A model generated the notes under the pieces. That model ran no database searches and was not told where the DNA came from. It saw nothing but the letters and a program-made list of their open reading frames with translations. Position numbers and translations under genes: made by a program. A DNA stretch of 64,000 nt from Dipetalonema caudispina (lineage: Eukaryota > Nematoda > Chromadorea > Rhabditida > Onchocercidae): assembly GCA_013365325.1 (NCBI GenBank), contig JABVXV010000007.1, positions 699,773 to 763,772 of the forward strand, written 5' to 3'. Positions 1 through 15,409 of this stretch are shown here, piece after piece (the first letter of the stretch is position 1; each line of letters starts with the position of its first letter).

Positions 1-1236
1 AAGTGAATAAAAACAAAACTTAAATAGGAGTGATAAGTGTACACAATCTTATTCTGATGTCAAAAGTGGAATACCAATAAGGTCAGCAAGGTCATATATT
101 ACTTGCTTTTGCCATAATTGTGTCATATAAATATTAGCGGAGGTTCCATCTACAAATGTATACTTTTATACCATTTCCTGGAGATGCCCTTGGATTAGAA
201 AATCGTAGAGATATATCAAATAATTATCACCTACTGCTTCAGAAAACAAGTGTACATGGGAAAATCGAAAAAGTTCACAGGTTAAGAGTTCTTTATTTTC
301 CTTAATCGAAGTCAAAGGAGAGCGTAGCATTGTGAATTCAAAAATGCTTTATTTTTATTTATTTAAAAGATTTAAAAGCATAGCGATGTGCAAATCAAAG
401 AAGAAAACCTGTCTACAATTAAATAATTATATGGTCAGAGCAGCACTGATCATTTGTTGACAAGCAATTTGTACTAATTCAGTAAAGATGAACAACGGTA
501 CGGTCAATGTAAATGACTGTCAAGGAAAGTTGCCCAATCTCATTGTGTAGCACAACTTATTACTAATCAACCGCATGCACTTTTGCAAGTCAGCAAGAAG
601 AGGATGATAGAGAGAAAAGGAACAGTGAAAGATAGATGGTATTTTGTTTCGAGATAGTTTAAGAACTCTCGAACTATACAGGAGGAAATGATCTCGATAA
701 TATCTTGGCTATCGTATCATATGGCCAAGGTTCCACACAACAAGGATTCTATTTCCCATGCTCTTTTCGTACACCTTCATGGTGACAACCCCGTTCACCA
801 GTGTTCGCTCATTCTTTTAAACAAGCTCTCCTCCAGTCATTTCTCCTCAATATTACTTGTCCCACCAATATGTTACCTCTGCTATTTGTTCCGTGGATTA
901 CGTGGTATTCTCACGTATCCTATATCTTTCATTTGCATTACACGCATCGTTTTTTTTTTTTCCGCTTAATATAAGGCTAGACATAGGCATTGGTTTATCT
1001 TCCATTATGACAGATGGTAGATTCTTTCCCGAAACATATGGAAGGGAGACTAATGGTATGGCGCATAAAATTGCATGAAATGAGTCATTTCATGTTTCTA
1101 AGAGAGAGTTTATCCGTTATTATCCGTTACAACTTTATTATTCCCGAGAAATCTCGGACTTACTATTTAATGTTGTATTGTTTGTTCATAGCATTGCTTT
1201 ATTATCAAAGGACTACAGCAAGGTTATTAGAAATAA
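1..1236. other. Upstream non-coding stretch
   Basis: I recognise no gene here. The short open frames at 688-1352 have no recognisable family resemblance, apart from the last one running into the start of the HSP70 pseudogene. An inverted TTC/GAA pair (TTCCCGAA, 1026-1033) sits about 210 bases before the pseudogene start and could be a worn remnant of a heat-shock element, but it lacks the third module. Confidence 0.5.
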
Positions 1237-5145
<3,909 letters not shown>

Positions 5146-5976
5146 GATATCTGTTCTTGAAATGGTGATTTATGAACGAAAGATAATATTAATGAAGTTT
5201 TGACTGTTTGTAAAATCAATGAAAAGTATAAATTTATTAAAGTAACGGATAAAATATGCAGAAAAAAGTATCAAAATAGTCTTTCAGTGTTTTGAGAACA
5301 TTTCACCGTACAACTATCGGTTCCGCAATGAATCCTCACAAACAAGTTGCATAATGTGCATTTACTCTAATTGGAATAAATGATAAATTACATGACCTGA
5401 AAAATATGAGAGGGAAATAATGATTCAGAGGACTAAATGATTCCACAAATTTGGGAAATTGTTTGGCCTTACCGGAAAGAAGAGAAATGTCATACTAGTT
5501 AAAATCTCAAGTCAGGTTTATTGAATTCCGAGATATCCTGTCCATGTTCTCACATCCTAACTTTACTGTTATTTTTTCGGCATGAACGATCGTCATATTT
5601 CAACAGGATAACCAGGATGGATAATATTCACATCAAATACACTTATAAACTTGTTCGGGGATACTATTCCGACTCTACCACTCCACCATAGAGTATTTCT
5701 AGACAGCAATAATAGTACACAACATTTCCCCTCTCGTTTATTCAGCAAATCGTTGAAAAGTAAAAGTTTAGAAGAAACTACGATCTGGCAATCATAACAA
5801 TCAATTAAATTAGGACTGCATGGCTGCATGCATGCAGGAAATTCTCACCAAATAATAACCCTCTGCTCCCTCCCCCCCCCCCCCTGCCAAGTACCATTAA
5901 TTCAGATAGCACATCCCCCAACCATTACCTTGAACGTCCCTTGATCTCCTACTCCTTATTGCAATCCTAAAAGACT
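5146..5976. other. Intergenic spacer between the HSP70 copies
   Basis: No gene is visible. A run of 13 C (5872-5884) stands out in this AT-rich sequence, next to an alternating TGCATGCATGCA stretch (about 5824-5835). The spacer leads into the promoter of the intact HSP70 gene. Confidence 0.5.
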
Positions 5977-5989
5977 TTCTAGAACATTC
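5977..5989 (+). promoter_or_regulatory. Heat-shock element, distal
   Basis: TTCTAGAACATTC is a perfect three-module HSE (TTCnnGAAnnTTC), about 370 bases upstream of the HSP70 start codon. HSF1 trimers bind such elements. Binding is inferred from the motif only. Confidence 0.75.
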
Positions 5990-6125
5990 TCTTACCCTCC
6001 ATGTCTGTCTCACCTCTAATGCACTCATTCTCTCATTTTCGCTACAATCACTCATTATCTTTAACATACTGATACCGATATTTACATACTCTATCATCCC
6101 TTTGCACACCAAACATTCCCCAATG

Positions 6126-6138
6126 TTCTAGAACATTC
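6126..6138 (+). promoter_or_regulatory. Heat-shock element, proximal
   Basis: A second perfect HSE with the same 13 bases as the distal one (TTCTAGAACATTC), placed 12 bases upstream of the TATA box. This is the usual arrangement of a strongly heat-inducible HSP70 promoter. Confidence 0.82.
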
Positions 6139-6150
6139 CATGTGTTCTAC

Positions 6151-6157
6151 ATATAAA
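6151..6157 (+). promoter_or_regulatory. TATA box of the HSP70 gene
   Basis: ATATAAA lies just after the proximal HSE and about 200 bases before the ATG. The 5' leader in between holds a (GGT)n run at about 6221-6239. Filarial promoters often lack a TATA box, so its presence fits an inducible gene. Confidence 0.6.
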
Positions 6158-6356
6158 GGGACTGAACGATAACCGCTCGTTATTGGCGAATCGCTTCGGT
6201 ATGCTCTTCGGTTGGGTCCTTGGTGGTGGTGGTGGTGGTGACGGGGGTGACGTGTAATGGTGTGTGGTAACGTGTACCTTCCACGTATTATTGATTGTAA
6301 AGTTGCAGAGTGAATCAACTGTTGATTTCTACAACACTTCTCTTCAAATAGCAAAC

Positions 6357-9300
6357 ATGTCAAAGAACGCAATTGGTATCGATCTTGGAACTACGTATTC
6401 ATGCGTTGGTGTGTTTATGCATGGCAAAGTGGAAATTATTGCTAATGATCAAGGTTGTGATTGTTACTGATTTATTTTTCTTAAGATTGGTCGGTTTACC
6501 TTTAGTATTTCATTATTGCAGTGCTGATTTTCTTTTAACAATATCGATTTGAAATGATTACATGGTCGTGCTAGCTGTAGTAATCGCACTGTATTTTAAT
6601 CTCATCCGCTAAGTTAGGTGTTTCCAGTGAAAACTGGTGATTACGTCGACTTTGGCAGTATGTGTTAATGATCCCATGTAGTATGGTAGATTCCAGTAGT
6701 GTTTTGTAGGGCTGGAACTGTTTTAGTTACTACTTGCCGACAGGTCACTGTGGGAGTTGACGTCATGCTGAAGTGTGGTGACCTGGCGAAAGGCACTGCT
6801 CTTTCGAACAATCAATTTTGTACTTTTCATGTTGCATCTTTAATTAGAAATTCGGCATTTCAGGCAACCGAACAACACCATCCTATGTGGCGTTTACCGA
6901 TACTGAACGTCTTATTGGTGATGCAGCCAAAAATCAAGTTGCAATGAATCCGCATAATACTGTTTTTGGTAAGTAAGCAGAGCTCATTTAGTATTTGTAG
7001 TTGTGTGACATGATAGTGGGAGGCAGTTGACCGCATTCCGTCATTTTCGAGTAAAATAACCTGGATTGAATAGTACACTTTATTATTAGGAAACCATCGT
7101 ATACAGTGCTATCACTTTGCATTTATAACATTGCAATACCAAGATCTGGTGTATGTATGTGTTAAATAACTGCAGCAAGCATCCGAATGCTGTCTATACA
7201 CGGGTTGTGATTTCAGATGCTAAACGACTAATCGGTCGTAAGTTTGATGATGGGTCAGTACAGTCAGATATGAAACACTGGCCATTCAAAGTAATGAATG
7301 CTGGTGGTGGTAAACCAAAAGTACAAGTTGAATACAAGGGCGAAACGAAAACTTTCACGCCAGAAGAAATTTCATCGATGGTTTTGGTTAAAATGAAGGA
7401 AACGGCCGAGGCATTTCTCGGTCATGCGGTCAAGGATGCTGTCATCACAGTCCCCGCGTACTTTAATGACTCACAGCGACAAGCGACTAAAGATTCTGGC
7501 GCAATTGCTGGTCTAAACGTCCTGCGTATAATCAATGAACCGACAGCGGCTGCTATTGCTTATGGTTTGGACAAGAAGGTAACCCATATATAATGCATAA
7601 GAATATATGTATTAACAGCTTGAATCAAGTTGCTCATTAGCAGAAATATGTGCTTTTTTGTGTTGCAGGGCCATGGTGAACGCAACGTCCTCATCTTTGA
7701 TCTTGGAGGTGGTACTTTTGATGTATCTATCCTGACCATTGAAGATGGTATTTTCGAAGTCAAATCTACTGCTGGCGACACTCATCTTGGAGGTACGTTG
7801 GTTTCAAAAAGTTATATTTCTTCTAAGTTATTCTTCGAAGGCTTTTAGTGTGTTATAGATTGTGCATGTTAATCGTGCAAGTAGGTATTCTCGATTCATT
7901 TGCAGGCGAGGATTTCGATAATCGTATGGTGAATCACTTCGTTGCGGAATTCAAGCGTAAGCACAAAAAAGATCTTGCATCGAACCCTCGTGCGCTTCGT
8001 CGTTTACGTACGGCATGCGAAAGAGCGAAACGAACACTCTCTAGTTCATCTCAAGCGAGGTATATATTTTCAGTAGATGTGGAACGTCTTAGAAGTGTTC
8101 ACTATAAGTTTTCTCCATATTTGTGTGATGACAAATATTTCCTTTCCAGTATCGAAATTGATTCGTTGTTCGAGGGAATTGACTTCTACACCAATATTAC
8201 GCGAGCTCGGTTTGAAGAACTCTGTGCTGATCTTTTCCGTTCAACCATGGATCCTGTTGAGAAAGCACTACGTGACGCTAAGATGGACAAGGCTCAAGTT
8301 CATGACATTGTATTAGTAGGTGGATCAACTCGTATCCCGAAAGTGCAGAAGCTCCTGTCAGATTTCTTTTCTGGAAAGGAACTGAATAAGAGCATCAACC
8401 CAGATGAGGTTAGTTGTCACTTGAACCAGTCTGTGTTAAGAAGCAAAGTTTTGTGGGTTGCTGTGGAACATCACCAATTATTTCGCTTGTTTTGAATTTA
8501 ACTGTTTAATTTTAAAGTAAAAAAAATTGTAGGCTGTAGCATATGGTGCCGCAGTGCAAGCAGCTATTCTTTCTGGCGATAAGTCAGAAGCCGTACAAGA
8601 CTTGTTGTTACTCGACGTCGCACCACTTTCACTTGGTATTGAAACAGCTGGAGGTGTTATGACTGCTCTTATCAAACGAAATACCACCATCCCTACGAAG
8701 ACATCTCAAACCTTTACAACATACTCTGACAACCAGCCTGGTGTCCTTATTCAGGTTTGCTTTTCTAACTGTTGTATGCGCTAAAATTTTTCCTCTTGGA
8801 AAATCCTGGAGTATAACCTTGTAACTGCGATATAAAGGACTGAATTTTCAGGTTTACGAGGGCGAACGTGCTATGACTAAAGACAATAATTTGCTTGGTA
8901 AATTCGAGCTTTCTGGAATCCCGCCCGCTCCTCGTGGTGTGCCACAAATTGAAGTCACCTTTGATATCGATGCAAATGGTATTCTGAATGTCTCTGCACA
9001 GGATAAATCCACGGGCAAACAAAACAAGATTACAATTACCAATGATAAGGGGCGTTTGTCAAAGGATGAGATCGAGCGGATGGTAGAGGAAGCCGAGAAA
9101 TACAAGGCAGATGATGAAGCACAAAAAGATCGTATTGCGGCGAAAAATGCTCTTGAATCCTACGCATTCAATATGAAGCAAACAATCGAAGACGAGAAGG
9201 TAGTGTAATGGACATTTTTTCTAGAGTATGATAATATAATTTATGACTCATCACTTGAGGCGTTGGGTGTTTAATGGGAGGATTCATTTCCTTGTTTTCA

Positions 9301-9674
9301 GCTGAAAGACAAGATTTCGGAAGAGGATAAGAAAAAGGTCCAAGAGAAATGCGACGAGACAGTTAGGTGGTTGGATGGTAATCAAACAGCTGAAAAAGAT
9401 GAATTCGAGCATCGTCAAAAAGAACTGGAGGCTGTTTGCAATCCAATCATTACAAAACTCTACCAGAGCGCTGGTGGTATGCCTGGAGGTAATGCTTTGC
9501 GTAGCTGCATTGTTTGTCTCGATATTGATTTGGTTTGGTATGCAATGCGGTATAAGCTATTCAGTAGAAATTGTCTAATGGGAGAATATTTTAGGAATGC
9601 CTGGTGGTATGCCTGGTGGAGCTCCAGGTGGTGGTTCAACGGGCGGTGGACCAACAATTGAAGAAGTTGATTAG
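6357..9674 (+). CDS. hsp-1: Cytosolic heat shock protein 70 (HSP70/HSC70)
   Basis: ATP-driven chaperone of the cytosol and nucleus. Ten exons by my reading: 6357-6453, 6864-6968, 7217-7578, 7669-7792, 7906-8059, 8150-8408, 8533-8754, 8852-9199, 9302-9488, 9595-9674. They sum to 645 residues, the normal family length, with all introns GT-AG and phases matching. The N-terminal ATPase domain shows IDLGTTYS (8-15), the second HSP70 signature ([12 protein letters not shown], start of exon 4) and the third ([10 protein letters not shown], exon 6). The C-terminal domain ends in Gly/Pro/Met-rich repeats followed by EEVD, the TPR co-chaperone-binding tail of cytosolic members. Two perfect heat-shock elements and a TATA box upstream point to heat induction. 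A candidate trans-splice acceptor (AAATAG) ends 5 bases before the ATG. The decayed upstream copy is its tandem duplicate. The symbol follows the C. elegans orthologue. Confidence 0.96.
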
Positions 9675-9760
9675 ATGATTTGTTAATCGGGATTAACGAT
9701 CTCATCTGGCTGAGTAACACATACCTCTTGTTACCCGTTTTTTATGTCATGAAATTCGAA

Positions 9761-9766
9761 AATAAA
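9761..9766 (+). terminator. Polyadenylation signal of HSP70
   Basis: AATAAA lies 87 bases after the HSP70 stop codon, a usual nematode position. Confidence 0.6.
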
Positions 9767-10102
9767 TTTAGTTTCCTTTTAGCAACGTCGTTTTGATTGA
9801 GATGTGACCGAGCTGGATTGTACTTGGATTATTCTTATTTCTGTGCTTGTTATTGTTTTTATTTTCTTTTGGTTTGTCAAGAACTTCCATGATTTGTAAG
9901 TAAATTTTAAACATCATAAATCTATATCAATATTGTCCAGTGAGGAACGCGGATTATATTGGGGGAGAATTTCTGCATTCGCTTACCAAAGAGGAAAAAA
10001 TAAGTAGAAGTCAACTGAGGAGGTTCAGAGTTAGCTTACATCAAATGTGTTGGCACTGTTTCTGCAGCATCGAATAGTTTTAGTGGCAGTACTGATAAGC
10101 GT

Positions 10103-10160
10103 TGACAACAAAAATTTTAACATGAATGTAAACCGGAGGAAGAGTTACTTTCAGTTTTAC
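10103..10160 (+). repeat. Imperfect 58-bp direct repeat, copy 1
   Basis: Begins TGACAACAAAAATTTTAACA and ends TTTCAGTTTTAC. A copy of equal length lies at 10424-10481. It sits in the spacer between the convergent HSP70 and cct-1 genes (9675-10631), where I see no other convincing gene. A 106-codon minus-strand open frame (10400-10080) covers copy 1 but has no recognisable domain. Confidence 0.6.
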
Positions 10161-10423
10161 TGAGAGGCCGTAAGTGGCGCCACCAAGATTTGGGAGTGCG
10201 GTATGATTTGCGTCGTAATATAAAGCGCTTTGCGCAAACTTCAAAGCAGAGTAAATCAAGAGGAGGGTCTTTTGTGGGATTGAAATTTTACTGTCTATTT
10301 TCTGAGGTTCCATACCATCTTTTTCGTTGATACATCTCAAGTCGGTAATTTTAATGCCATTAATGGGTTTTTTAGTGCTGTTAAATGATTTTACTGCCAT
10401 TTAAAAATAACACAAATAGATGC

Positions 10424-10481
10424 TGACAACAAGGATTTAAACATAAACGTAAACAAGTGCAGAAATTCCTTTCAGTTTTAC
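10424..10481 (+). repeat. Imperfect 58-bp direct repeat, copy 2
   Basis: Begins TGACAACAAGGATTTAAACA and ends TTTCAGTTTTAC, with the same orientation and length as copy 1, 321 bases away. The ends match better than the middle. Either a small local duplication or two pieces of a dispersed repeat. Confidence 0.6.
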
Positions 10482-10631
10482 CAGCTAACTGTTCAAAGCC
10501 CTTTTACGAAATTTTTTTTATCCATAACTTTTGTAAAACAAGCTGCAAATTTGCTATCTCATCCTCACCAAAATAAAAAGCCATCTTGTTAATACATTTT
10601 CCGTGAATTATGCAAGTGAATCACGATCACT

Positions 10632-13600
10632 CTACATATCATCATCATCGTCATCATTTCTTCGCTGCACCGGTTTTTCGAGCTTAATCAAATCATCAAT
10701 ACGAAGAATTGTTATGGCAGCTTCGGTCGCAAACTTTAAGCTCTTAACTTTACTCATCAGTGGTTCAAGAATGCCAGCTTCCTTGTTATCACGGATTTCG
10801 CCGTTTTCCAAATCCAGACCAGCCCTGAAAGAAAGTGGATTGGGTCAATAATGAAATAAGCTCTCTATGTCTTTCTCCCATTACTTTATTTCATTCCATA
10901 TCCTTAGAAAGCACGCATGAAACCTATACTGAGTCTAATCAGTATTTGGTTTAGCTAGGTTTAAGCAAAAATTTGTCGTATGATTTTCATAAAATTCATA
11001 AATACCATTTCAAATGAGCAAGTTCTTTCACTTGCTGTGCTTTGTTGTGGAATGCTCGCAACTTAGCGACCAATTCCGTTGAATCTTTGGCAGCATTCGA
11101 GGCGAGCACTTTTGGTATAACGAGCAATGAATTAGCAAATTCAGCTACAGCAAGCTGTTCACGACTTGACTGCAGAAAAAAAAAAAAAATGATATTTCAT
11201 ATTAAAATTATTTCCATAACATTAGAGTCCTAGAAAATATTTAAAATGGAATTTATCAGAAAGTTGAGTATATGTTGCATGCATTTATGTACAGGTCCAA
11301 AATCAAAGCAACAATTCCAAATTCAGGTTTATAAAAAGCTGCCAAAATTATACTAATTAAAAGAATCGCAACTCACCAAAGTTGTGGCAAATGCTTCAAG
11401 ATAAACATTCAACGACGCTTCTACCGCTCCACCACCAGTAACCAATTTTTTGCTCTCGAGTACTCGCTGGACAACACAAAGAGCATCGTGAAGTGAACGC
11501 TCCATTTCGTCAAGCATCACATCATTCGGTCCACTAAATACAAAAGCAGTTAAGAAAACAGCAGTGGAAGCATCAGAATGATCTGATTCATGGCAAAGCG
11601 GGAATCCGCCTTCATTTCCTTCTCTTTTAGTCAAACTTATGTTTATGTAAGGGAATTGTTAAGCAAAAAATCAACTAAGGTAAGCTTAAATGACTTCAAC
11701 TGTACCAAGAAAAAGCTCACAGAACAGAAAATTAAATTTGATCAGAGACTAAGATACTACGAAAAAGGATGTTTCACCGAAGAATAATCGAGGACGAAGT
11801 TCGCGCCTTTGGTCCTTTGATGAGGATAAGTTCATCGTCCGAGATTCTTTCCTGAACTACTTCATCAGCTATACCGAGTTGGGATGTTTCAAATGCTTCT
11901 GCTCCTTCCAGGTTTGCCAAAGATGACATTAACGTGGCTGAAACAGGATTTTTTCCTAAATTAAAAAAAAAAAAATGTTTCTTAAAAAACTCAAAGATAC
12001 TTGAGTTGTCCCTATCTAATGTACTCAGCGTTTTATAACCCATAAAACCTTCAAGGCAATTCAGTGGCTCTCTCTGTTGGAGTAGTGACCCTTCCAGATT
12101 TTCAAATGCCCTTTAAACATTTTGTATGTTGCCAAAGATGCCTGAAGCAGATGAGATCTAGAATCAGCGACATTTCCTGTTCCATATTTCCTGATTCATA
12201 TGCCTCATACCTCTTCATTAATTTACTATGACAGCAAAACTTCAACTGTCACTGTCATATCAACCAAAAGAAAAAAAAATTCAAAGGCACTGCCGCATAT
12301 TTTTATCAAATTACCTCCAGTTGCTTTAGCAATTCGTTTCAAATCAATCTTTTTGCATCGTCGAACTGCCATTGCACCTGCTTCCACAAACTGCTTTAAG
12401 CAGAGATCATCAATTCCACCCGTCGTCAATACTACATTGGCTCCAGCTTTCAAAATTTTTTCAATTCTTCGTTTCGTTATTTCGTATTCTCTGCAATCAA
12501 GCATTTCAGGAAAACATCACAAAAATGTTACCAATCTCATAGTCAGGGAAGCAGATAGTGCATACTTCCTTTTGAATGTGGAATCCACGACTTCAACAAG
12601 TTGAAAGAATGAAAAAGCTCATAGAATGTAAAAATGACGTATGAAAATGTACGATGAAGATAATACTTTAATAAATAAATAAAATGAGAACTTACTCACG
12701 ACGAAATGCTTCAAGCTTTACTGGGTCTTCAACTATTACCGATATTCCGAGATGCATTTTGACCTTCTGAAGCGAGAAGTCCAAACATGCAATCTTTGCA
12801 TTATGAATAATGCGTGGCATAGCTAAAACATAATCAAGTAGTCTGAGTGACGGGAGAACAATATTAATGTTTGTTATTCATTCCTCTATGAATACTGTTT
12901 CTCACGACAGAATTTATTGATGTCTGAGCAAAAGCATGACCACCGTTTCAAAATCTCCAGAAAACCCACCAAAACAGAATGACGGTGAGAAATGGAAATA
13001 GGAAGCATATGATGTGGAAAACAATTCAGGCGCTTTTGCCCAAATCGTGCACATAAGCTAAACATGATAACCAACCGCATAGAGGGGATGTGATAGGGAG
13101 GAAAAGAAGTAGCGTATGACTAAGATTGTAAAATCTCAACATAAAAATTACCTTGACTAGCAACAGTACAATTCAACGCATAGCCCTTAATCAGAAAACT
13201 TTCACGCACTGATTTTCCATGTGCTTTTAACACGTTGACAGCCTTGATTGGGTATGTAACCTTACCCTGGACATCAGTTACCTTAACTAGTTCTGCCGCT
13301 TCAACGACCATATCAGCAAAAAAGTCAGCATCTCTGCAAAAAACGAAGCATCCGAAACAAATTATCACAGAGAAGGATTAAAGGAATACATATAAACAGC
13401 TTCAGATTGATAATTATTGAAACACAATTTCCAAAAAAAGTTGTGCTTTAAGGCACTCATTCAAATGATAGATTCCTATTCGAAGGGAACAGGGAAAATT
13501 GAGATATGGAAGAAAACATGAAGCGGTTTGGTGATCATAGTCTAAACCTTAAAATCCCATCAACGTCATATGCTAAAAACACTGAGTATTGAAAAAAGGA

Positions 13601-15115
13601 ATGAAGATCTGAACCTCAACTAATCCTATAATATGCAGAATTGAACCAAACTGTCCAACCTCATATCCCTGAACAGTATGAAATTACAAAAAAAAAAAAA
13701 GAAAAAAACATACGGCCCAATGACTTTTGAAGACATCGCTGTCTTTGCAGCTTCAGTAACTGAATGTCGACCCAACTCCTGAGATCCAAATGACAAATTG
13801 TCCTGCAGAAAAAATTTAAAAGCATAGGATATTATCACTGACTAACTAACCCGAACCACTACATGTTTTTGCTTATTCATCAAATTTCCACAGATTAGAC
13901 ATGAAATTCTTCTATATGCCACTAATTACACTAATCCTGGAATGCAAAACCTTTGTTGCTCTGTAATAGAGAAAGGACGGTGCTAAATTACTAACAGCTG
14001 ATGAAAATACAAAGTGGTACCAATTTCCCGAATATATACAACTACTTTCAATCTTTGAACTCAATGTATAGATAGACATGTGAATAACGCCATAAAATGA
14101 GCAGATAAACACCAGCGAATTTTAAGATATCACTAGAATACCTACCTGCATGTAACGCACAGACTCTTTGCAAGCCAACCGATAACCGTTGATCACAGTT
14201 GTGGGATGAACTTGCTGTTTAACTAATTCATCAGCAGACTTAAGTAACTCGGCTGCCACAATAACTACCGACGTTGTTCCATCACCAACCTTAACACAAA
14301 TTTATTTGAAATTATCGCAAAGAAGCAATTTCTGGATGCATACAAATCTGGATATAATTTACAAGAAAAGAAAAAAAAAAAAAAAAAAAACAATAATGTG
14401 CGATCGGATACCTCTTCATCTTGTAACTGAGCCAATTCAACAAGAACCTTCGCGGCCGGATGTTCAACTTCTATTTGTTTAAGAATTGTCGCACCATCAT
14501 TTGTCACTATTGCATCCTAAAATCAGACACATGATGTTTTCCGAAAACTCTACTGTAGACAGAACTGCATGAATTCCTAAAATGCGATTTTTGATCTAAC
14601 CTTCAGGACCATCCCTTACAAGCCTAAATGCCGCAGAAAAGTACTGTAAGTACATGAAAAATGCTCAGTGCTACACAAACACTGGTATTGCAAAAGGATG
14701 TATTCTTATAACAAAAAACGAAAGATTCTTAATATGTTTATATTATCAGATCCTATGTTTTGTGGATATATTTGTATGTGTATAACTTACTCCGACATCG
14801 TCCACAAGCATTTTATCGAGTCCAACCGGTCCAAGTGAAGATTTAACAATGTTAGCTATCGCTGATGCTGCCATAACTGAAATTGCGACAGTAAGCTTAG
14901 AATGAATTTTTATCAAATCTGCCTGTCCCAAAAGATTATACTGCACACATAGCAATGTATAAAGAGGTTGGTATTCCAATTAAATATGCATAGATATAGT
15001 AATATAAGCAAATAGACTGTTATCAAAGTAAAATGATACCATTTTGTGTTCGGACAGATTGACCCGAAGTACGTTTGCCCGTAACAGCAAGGAGTCTTTC
15101 ACCACCAGATGCCAT
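10632..15115 (-). CDS. cct-1: T-complex protein 1 subunit alpha (CCT1)
   Basis: One of eight subunits of the cytosolic chaperonin TRiC/CCT, which folds actin, tubulin and many WD-repeat proteins. Twelve exons: 15115-15040, 14876-14791, 14516-14412, 14289-14146, 13802-13714, 13333-13152, 12822-12696, 12490-12315, 11937-11778, 11533-11377, 11169-11006, 10824-10632. They sum to 552 residues, normal for the family. Visible marks are [19 protein letters not shown] (TCP-1 signature), the ATP-binding GDGTTS at 91-96, GGGAVE near the second ATP loop, and an acidic tail (NDDDDDDM). The subunit call rests on VRTQNVMAA and the tail region resembling C. elegans cct-1. An SL-type acceptor (TTGTTCAG) ends at 15121, five bases before the ATG. 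One intron contains 20 A in a row (14371-14390 on the plus strand). The gene is head to head with laat-1 and tail to tail with HSP70. Confidence 0.95.
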
Positions 15116-15409
15116 ATTTCCTGAACAAATAATCATAACTATACTATCTAAATAATGGATATTAACATGAAAGATCCCTTTCCTGTATCTTTGCAACTAT
15201 CCCGCATATAAATTACCCTCACCCGCCGCACGATATCTATCTCTCTATACCCATTTGACTCATATATTCTACGGCACTCGGATCCAAGCAAGGACTCGCT
15301 ATGAAAAATCTCTTCTCCATGTGAATGAACTGTTCAGGGTCAGGTTTGTTGAAGTGTTCTTTTAGTCCATACATTCTTCAAATCGTCAAGAATTTTGAGA
15401 TGTGACACG
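15116..15409. promoter_or_regulatory. Short divergent intergenic region cct-1 / laat-1
   Basis: About 295 bases separate the start codons of two divergently read genes, so both promoters must share this stretch unless one begins inside the other gene. I see no TATA box or clear factor site. Confidence 0.45.
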
